NCBI GenBank assembly: GCA_014607495.2
Contig: CP053155.1
Location: 12,028,001-12,092,000, forward strand
Source of the DNA: Carposina sasakii
Lineage: Eukaryota > Arthropoda > Insecta > Lepidoptera > Carposinidae
DNA: 64,000 bases
Direction: 5' to 3'
Under the pieces are notes generated by a model. It did no database searches, was not told where the DNA came from, and was given only the letters and a program-made list of their open reading frames with translations. Shown in pieces: positions 59,401-64,000 of this stretch. The position numbers and the translations under genes were made by a program. Position 1 is the stretch's first letter; each line of letters opens with the position of its first letter.

Positions 59401-61438
59401 CATTTTCTTATTAATATTTTATAAATGTTTGTAACTCTTTAACAAAAAACTACCAAAAAATTTTTCATAACTTAGCAGTCATATAGAATTAAAATACCCA
59501 TAGAGTATAGAATTCACATGGACATAGTTATGGGCATCTAGTAGTGTGCGGAAATTTTAGGATCGAACATATTTTAAAAACTGCCAATAGTACCTTACCT
59601 GGATTAACTTTCTTATAAGTGGTACCAACAGGTCCACTGGGAGGCAATTCCTCCGCCTTACTGTTCTTAAAATTAAATGATGAGCCAGCCTTATCCAATT
59701 TGTCTAGCAACAGTTTTTCATCCAAATCATCCTCAGTTCGCGCATGCATCGTCAGATGGAATCCCGTGAAAAATTGAGCAATATGTTTAATGTGGTTCGC
59801 GCATGTTCCTTTTCGCACTGTGGGTGCCCCCTCACCCTGTAATGTTGTATTTTTAAATAAGATGGATATAAAATTAAATACATAACTTCACATCTTCTAT
59901 ACCCCGTTTTTTAAAGATAGAAATCTGGCACGGAATGCAGAGGTCATGGGTTCTATTCCCACCCGGGTGAGGAATTTTTTCCATTTCTTTATTAATAATT
60001 TTAGAAATCTTATTTTCGATGAAGCATTGTTTGTAAACATTAAGAACACTCATACTTGTAAGATATGAGTGAAGTTTGATGTTTTTCCATATTGATGTAT
60101 CCTACTAAGTAAAGTGACCACTACTTGGGTCTTATTGTTTGCCGTGCCCTTACAGGGCGTCACATGTACCTACTATATTTAATTTTATGTAACATCTATT
60201 TAACATGTGACATGCAATAAATGAATCTAATCTACTAAAAAGTTCAGTTTTGTGTTTGCGAAATCAGCTTCTTTAGGTTTTTTATAGTGCAAACTTCATA
60301 TGAGTAGGTACTATTGAATTGAGTAGAAAACTCTTTAGGAACTATTGATGATAATAATACACAAAACTGTACTTAATAAAAAACCTGATTTCATTCTTTC
60401 GGATATTATAAATAATTTCTATTTCTAAATAAAATGAGGTATAAGTAATATTATAAATGAGAAAGCTTATCAGATTTCATGTTTGTATGTATGTTTGTTA
60501 CTGTTTTACACAAAAGCTAATGTAACTACTGAACAGATTTTAATGAAAGTTGACAATTAGCTTACAGCTTGTACATCAGAATAAGATCAGCTTCCATGTA
60601 TAATTTATTTGTAATACATTATCGAGATTATATAAGGTTTAGTCTAAAATAAAAGAAAATATGTTTTTTCCGATAAACTTCCCATAGGAATTACCTAAGA
60701 ATTTGGGGTGGCTTTCATAAGTTTTATCAAGTTTTTATGGAAGGCTTATTAATCAGTTTGCTAACCAAATAACAAAGTGTATGATGAATCTATTTAGACA
60801 GTGAATATTATGACTACTCACAATTTTTTCTGCTGATAAAATAAATCCCATATAGAAGATACTATCACTTACCTTTATCTTATCTAGCAAATATTTAACA
60901 AACATAAACTTACCTGCCAGTTGATAAGTACATATTTAGATATACTACTACTAGGAATGTCGACTTTTAGGAACGCATATTGAATTTTTCCACTGTTTAG
61001 GTCATCAATGAGCTCTGTTAGACCTCCATCACCTTTGCTCACAAACTTTAAATCATTCGTTAATCCATCATAGCCAAATAGAGCCCTGTAAAATTCAAAT
61101 TATACTTCTAGAACATTAACACTCTATTAAAAACTACCTTTTAAGCATTTTTTTAATTTGATGTCTTACTTCACTTAAGTCTGGAAGATCATTTTCATAC
61201 TATGTATGACTTATAATTGTTAAAGCCAAGTCGTTCAAGTCAAAATTGATGAAAGGACATTTATTATTCTGCACATAATTGGACCTGTTTTTGCTGTTTA
61301 ATTAATTCCCGGAGAAGTAGGTCGACGCAACGAAAGCTTGTTGAAATGAACATACCAATCAGTGTCCGTTTTCTCGTCGAGAACATCCTTCCAAGCCGAA
61401 ATTAAGTCTTCCTTATATTTATTTAAATTTATAGCCAT
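53265..61438 (-). CDS. Abp1: drebrin-like protein (Abp1/DBNL), 9 exons, 530 aa
   Basis: An adaptor that binds actin filaments and links them to endocytic, dynamin and Arp2/3 machinery at the cell cortex. Nine exons join in phase to 530 residues (mammalian DBNL is about 430). An ADF-H domain fills residues 1 to about 135: [37 protein letters not shown] and [12 protein letters not shown] all parallel human [13 protein letters not shown], then an E/K/R-rich coiled coil (about 165-225) and [20 protein letters not shown] follow. A long Ser/Asp/Pro-rich linker (263-449) comes next. A C-terminal SH3 domain (about 469-526) has ALYDY at 471-475, GWW at 500-502 and FPANYVELL at 514-522. IYED at 457-460 is a possible tyrosine phosphorylation site. 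Every domain needed for function is intact. Confidence 0.95.
53968..54051 (-). CDS. Abp1: Abp1 exon 8 (start of SH3)
   Basis: Acceptor TTACAG|AG and donor GCAG|GTATGA. Encodes [18 protein letters not shown] and ARALYDYQA. Confidence 0.92.
54111..54489 (+). mobile_element. ACAGGGTG-family MITE in Abp1 intron 7
   Basis: Both termini are present (ACAGAGTGATTTTTGGTCGT and CACAAAAAAACACCCTGT). A CATA-rich stretch precedes it. Confidence 0.82.
54490..54920 (+). repeat. repeat interrupted by a second repeat
   Basis: The CCCTTACGGGGTGGGCAGAG repeat starts at about 54490 and breaks after GAGGGTATAGTTAAGA. A GTGGACGCCCGCGACTCCGT-family copy fills 54589-54895, after which GATGTACAAGTTCGGTTAGT resumes the first repeat. 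Confidence 0.75.
55107..56606. mobile_element. inverted arms enclosing a Penelope-like remnant
   Basis: 55107-55279 and 56432-56606 are reverse complements over about 170 bp, almost identical in their outer 100 bp. Both contain CAGGGTGTAACAAAAGGGGT, the MITE end also seen at 28437. Between the arms lies a Penelope-like element fragment on the minus strand. Confidence 0.8.
55724..56352 (-). pseudogene. Penelope-like element GIY-YIG endonuclease remnant
   Basis: The minus strand reads [20 protein letters not shown] then [10 protein letters not shown], the GIY-YIG nuclease core with its CxxC cluster that is fused to reverse transcriptase in Penelope-like elements. After a frame break near 55980, [16 protein letters not shown] sequence and [19 protein letters not shown] follow, the usual C-terminal end. 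The frame is broken and the RT part is missing, so it is dead. Confidence 0.82.
56910..57100 (+). pseudogene. relic of a LINE reverse transcriptase C-terminus
   Basis: [20 protein letters not shown] followed by [20 protein letters not shown] resembles the end of LINE reverse-transcriptase polyproteins in Lepidoptera. It is short and isolated within Abp1 intron 7. Confidence 0.45.
57265..57824 (-). CDS. Abp1: Abp1 exon 7 (linker)
   Basis: Acceptor TATGCAG|A and donor GAAG|GTACGT. Low-complexity Ser/Pro/Asp linker with [21 protein letters not shown] and an acidic [14 protein letters not shown] run. Likely disordered. Confidence 0.93.
58169..58284 (-). CDS. Abp1: Abp1 exon 6
   Basis: Donor AG|GTGAGA. 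The acceptor chosen, GGAAG|GCG, gives the phase needed to follow exon 5. Encodes [20 protein letters not shown] and [15 protein letters not shown]. The acceptor has no pyrimidine tract because a CATA-rich stretch and a repeat abut it. Confidence 0.78.
58322..58420 (+). repeat. dispersed repeat next to Abp1 exon 6
   Basis: CTCTTACGGGGTAGGCAGAG to CAATTTTGAGGGTACAAGTT; third copy of the 52093 family. It lies in the intron 37 bp from the exon 6 acceptor. Confidence 0.72.
58466..58705 (+). repeat. dispersed repeat (CTATTGCAGTCCACTGCTGG family)
   Basis: Copy in Abp1 intron 5. Runs from CAGCCTATTGCAGTCCACTG to TCTACTCTGCCGGCACCACG. Confidence 0.7.
58969..59049 (-). CDS. Abp1: Abp1 exon 5 (coiled coil)
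   Basis: Acceptor TTTCAG|GAG and donor TTA|GTATAA, 27 codons. [20 protein letters not shown] continues the charged helix. Confidence 0.88.
59166..59263 (-). CDS. Abp1: Abp1 exon 4 (coiled coil)
   Basis: Acceptor TTTCAG|TT and donor GAG|GTTTGT. Encodes [20 protein letters not shown], parallel to the DSFWAKAEKEEE segment of mammalian DBNL. Confidence 0.92.
59599..59836 (-). CDS. Abp1: Abp1 exon 3 (ADF-H, second half)
   Basis: Acceptor TTACAG|GGT and donor CCAG|GTAAGG. Encodes [20 protein letters not shown] through [12 protein letters not shown]. Confidence 0.94.
59930..60005 (+). repeat. tRNA-derived SINE, 5' truncated
   Basis: GGCACGGAATGCAGAGGTCA through CCCACCCGGGTGAGGAATTT, the 3' half of the family at 1985-2200, in Abp1 intron 2. 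Confidence 0.75.
60914..61085 (-). CDS. Abp1: Abp1 exon 2 (ADF-H, first half)
   Basis: Acceptor TTACAG|G and donor CAG|GTAAGT. Encodes [20 protein letters not shown] through [13 protein letters not shown]. Confidence 0.95.
61356..61438 (-). CDS. Abp1: Abp1 exon 1 (start)
   Basis: Begins [20 protein letters not shown] and ends TG|GTATGT within the TDW motif that precedes ALF in the family. The start context is ACAATGG. Confidence 0.93.
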
Positions 61439-62450
61439 TGTACATTATTTTCACAAGTAAATTGGGCACAAAGTAATATATAAATTTTAATAAAAACGCC
61501 GACGAAAGGCCTGACTCACGACACACAACAATGGCAATAAGGCTTTGTTTCAGTAACTATAATTGTGTACAATTACTTTCTTCAACCGTAGTCGACAACA
61601 GGACAGACATATGTATTGTTAATGTATAAGAACGAGAGAGCATTAAATTTCGTGAACAATAACAATATGATAACCAATTTACAAAAATAAATTTTGTCAT
61701 AGACAAGGTAGAGCAACCTCTATAATTATACGTATAAACACTAAATGAACCGAGCAGCGCCATCTTTAAGTGTTATTCTGTTTTCATTAACTCCATAGTC
61801 GTGCAACTCGTGCAAGAGATGGCAGCATAAATAAGTAGGTAATTTAAAAGTTCGCCTATAATCATTGAGCATTAATTAATACAGGATGCAAAAATAAAAG
61901 TGAATGTAATTTTTATTTTGTGATATTAATTCATATTCTTTAACAATCTAAGTCATTTGTTTCTTGCCTAACGGATGTTCATACAGTTTTGTGTTTATTA
62001 AAGTATACTTTCGGATGATGGAGGTACCTCCGTTGGACTAAGTCTACCTGTAAGTGTTCATCTTTTTAAAGTAAACTAAATGTAGTATGTAGTCTATGTA
62101 ATTAAAATGACTCGAGTTAGGGTGTATGCTTAGAATAAGGAGGGGGTGTATCTTACTAATAATACGTACCCAGTTACTTAACTAAACCTACTTACTTCTC
62201 ACTTAGTTGTTTGAAAAGATTTTTCTTCTCTCTTTAAATTTTATCAACATTGTTGTTTACCGGTGCGCGCGCAGAAGTATTTTGAAATCCTTGGGAAGCT
62301 TTACCAGCCACTAACTTTCCTTAACCATTTACTACATATCACCAGTGGTTACTACGTTGTCCCCGTGGATACACGTCAGCGACTCGGCAATGAAATATTT
62401 TATTTATTTTCGAATAGCTGACACAAATAAATAAACATTAGGAAAATACA
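61439..62450. other. upstream region of Abp1
   Basis: Probable Abp1 promoter and 5' untranslated sequence near 61440-61550. The rest has no recognised element. Confidence 0.35.
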
Positions 62451-62521
62451 ATGTGGGTGGACGTCAGCGGCCGTGAAAGACAAAGTTATATGGCAAAACC
62501 GAACGGATCCTTTATACCAGG
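62451..62521 (+). CDS. possible first coding exon of a gene leaving the window
   Basis: ATG in a fair context (ATACAATGTGG) opens a 23-codon frame MWVDVSGRERQSYMAKPNGS and ends CCAGG|GTAAGT, a strong donor. It lies 1 kb from the Abp1 start in divergent orientation. I do not recognise the peptide and no second exon was found before 64000, so this is weak. Confidence 0.22.
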
Positions 62522-62691
62522 GTAAGTTTGTAAGTTGTAAAAAGCAGGAAATAGGACCGGATGAACTAGGGGGTAGCTTGCATTGTTATGTAGCACAGAT
62601 TATAATATCAATCTACATTAGGGGCTGGGGTGATAACGCTTTCATAATATTTTTAAGTTATTCGGTAATGTTTCTGTGGTCGTTCACTATA

Positions 62692-63166
62692 ATGGTTAAT
62701 TTTAAAACATCAATAACCTCGCAAGACTAGGTAGCTACATCATACATAAACAACAACATTTGTTCTACGAGTATTGATAATTTGTCACATTTTACTTTCA
62801 TACAAAAATAAATATCAATTTAATATTGTAATTAATTTTTAATTTAATTTAGTTAATTTTTAACCTTTATTACCTCTGAATGTTCTTAAGTCTGTACTTA
62901 CGAACATACAGAGGTAATAAAGGTTAAAAATTAACTTAAAAGTATTATGTAGAAACATAATACTGCGGCGCGCGCGATCGCGGGCCAACCTTTTCGTATA
63001 CCTACGAATGGAACATAGACTTACAAATGTCACGACAGTACAATAAAAGCTTGGAAAATCATTTTTAATTAATGTATTGAGTTATGATAAAACTCGTAGA
63101 ACAAATGTTATTGTTTATGATTTTAGCTATCTAGTCCTGCGAGGTTATTGATGTTTTTAAATTAAT
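62692..63166. mobile_element. foldback element with nested hairpin
   Basis: Outer arms 62699-62772 and 63092-63161 pair (AACATCAATAACCTCGCAAG / CTGCGAGGTTATTGATGTTT). A central hairpin at 62851-62885 and 62902-62936 has 35-bp arms with one mismatch and a 16-base loop. A GC-rich patch (GGCGCGCGCGATCGCGGGCC) lies near 62965. Confidence 0.8.
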
Positions 63167-63175
63167 CCTGTATAC

Positions 63176-63943
63176 CAGTGGTTCCCAATTCGTTTTTTCT
63201 ACGTACCACTCTAAGAAAGATCTCAAACTCGCGTACCCCTTATTGCAGGAACAATAAATAAATAAGAGATGAAATCAGATGTATTTTGAATTTATTACTA
63301 TCAAAATACAAGATGACGGAGAACACCAGTTTTATTAATGTGACAAATGGGCACGTTTTTCTTTGCACATATATCATCATCATCATCATCAGCCTATTGT
63401 AGTCCACTGCTGGACGAAGGCCTCCCCCAAGCACGCCACAAGACTGCCATGCACATACAGGGTGTTTTTTCGTTGCCACCCTTAACGAAGGGTACGTACT
63501 CTATACATCAAATAAAGTTTATGCCAAAAAATGCTGGGAAACGATGTAAATTTTTTTGATTTTTAAAAAATAATTTGATCGGTTGAAATTTATATTGTCC
63601 AGTGTTTATTCTAGTTTTATCATAGACACATACTAATTATTTCTCGTGAAAAAATCTTGCTTCGCGCGTCTATGTGCATTTATCCAGAAAAACACAGTTT
63701 ATTTACTCAACTTTGGACCCTAATATTTTGGAAACCAGACACTTCCCAGGTATGCTTCCATGGAGAAAAATGATCGTGATGATGAGGAGATTCCGTAGTT
63801 TTCGGGAACGTTGACGACCTAAAATCACCCTGTGTAAATATATTTTAGTAATTTTGGGTTTTCTTTTTGGTACGCGCCGCGTACCCCTTCATGCAACCTT
63901 CCGTACCCCTGGGGGTACGGGTACCACTAATTGGGAACCACTG
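63176..63943. mobile_element. hAT-type element containing two nested repeats
   Basis: Starts CAGTGGTTCCCAATTCG and ends TAATTGGGAACCACTG. The flanks CTGTATAC and TTGTATAC look like an 8-bp target duplication with one change. It holds a CTATTGTAGTCCACTGCTGG repeat (63386-63450) and an ACAGGGTG-family MITE (63457-63833). No transposase. Confidence 0.82.
63457..63833 (-). mobile_element. ACAGGGTG-family MITE, best preserved
   Basis: ACAGGGTGTTTTTTCGTTGC at one end and GACCTAAAATCACCCTGT at the other give an 8-bp perfect terminal repeat with further partial pairing. 377 bp, non-coding. Confidence 0.85.
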
Positions 63944-64000
63944 TTGTATACATACTTATTATAAAACAAAGTCACTTTCTGCTGTCTGTACCCTATGTAC

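Noticed and set aside
62473..62730. 85-codon frame with a hydrophobic segment
   Set aside because: Runs into the arm of the foldback element and has no recognisable domain. Only the alternative frame at 62451-62521 has a splice donor.

Overview
The window is eukaryotic and almost certainly from a moth or butterfly. It has AT-rich DNA, short exons with GT-AG introns, a complete insect blue-opsin gene of the lepidopteran type, and a dense mix of small inverted-repeat elements and tRNA-derived SINEs. None of the usual bacterial features (operons, CRISPR, IS elements) is present.

Four multi-exon genes and one intronless gene can be supported. (1) A blue-sensitive rhabdomeric opsin on the plus strand has eight coding exons between 6314 and 29168, joining in phase to a 383-residue 7TM protein. 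(2) An intronless orphan gene of 354-376 codons lies inside opsin intron 4 on the opposite strand (15636-16766). (3) An MCRIP/FAM195 family protein of 104 residues is on the minus strand in three exons (36685-38370). (4) About 0.8 kb away and divergent from it is a plus-strand gene (39183-47275, six exons) whose C-terminus looks like the CENP-T histone fold plus extension, with a very long acidic middle. Its reading frame is broken by one base at about 42248. (5) A drebrin-like/Abp1 actin-binding adaptor is on the minus strand (53265-61438, nine exons, 530 residues) with an ADF-H domain at the N-terminus and an SH3 domain at the C-terminus. A weak candidate first exon of a further gene sits at 62451-62521.

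Layout: 1-6.3 kb is intergenic with a cluster of tRNA-like SINEs. 6.3-29.2 kb is the opsin gene, whose large introns hold several repeat families and the orphan gene. 29.2-36.7 kb is intergenic repeats. 36.7-47.3 kb is the divergent MCRIP / CENP-T pair. 47.3-53.2 kb is AT-rich and has no recognised gene. 53.3-61.4 kb is Abp1, and 61.4-64 kb is its upstream flank, ending in a foldback element and a nested hAT-type element.

The most notable items are the CENP-T candidate (Lepidoptera are holocentric and lack CenH3, and their kinetochore is reported to depend on CENP-T), the +1 frame change exactly at a UGA codon within it, the orphan gene nested in the opsin intron, a Penelope-like retroelement remnant held between about 170-bp inverted arms, and a rhodopsin-core-like site just upstream of a TATA box at the opsin promoter. 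All calls come from reading the sequence by eye and from remembered family features; no database search was run.
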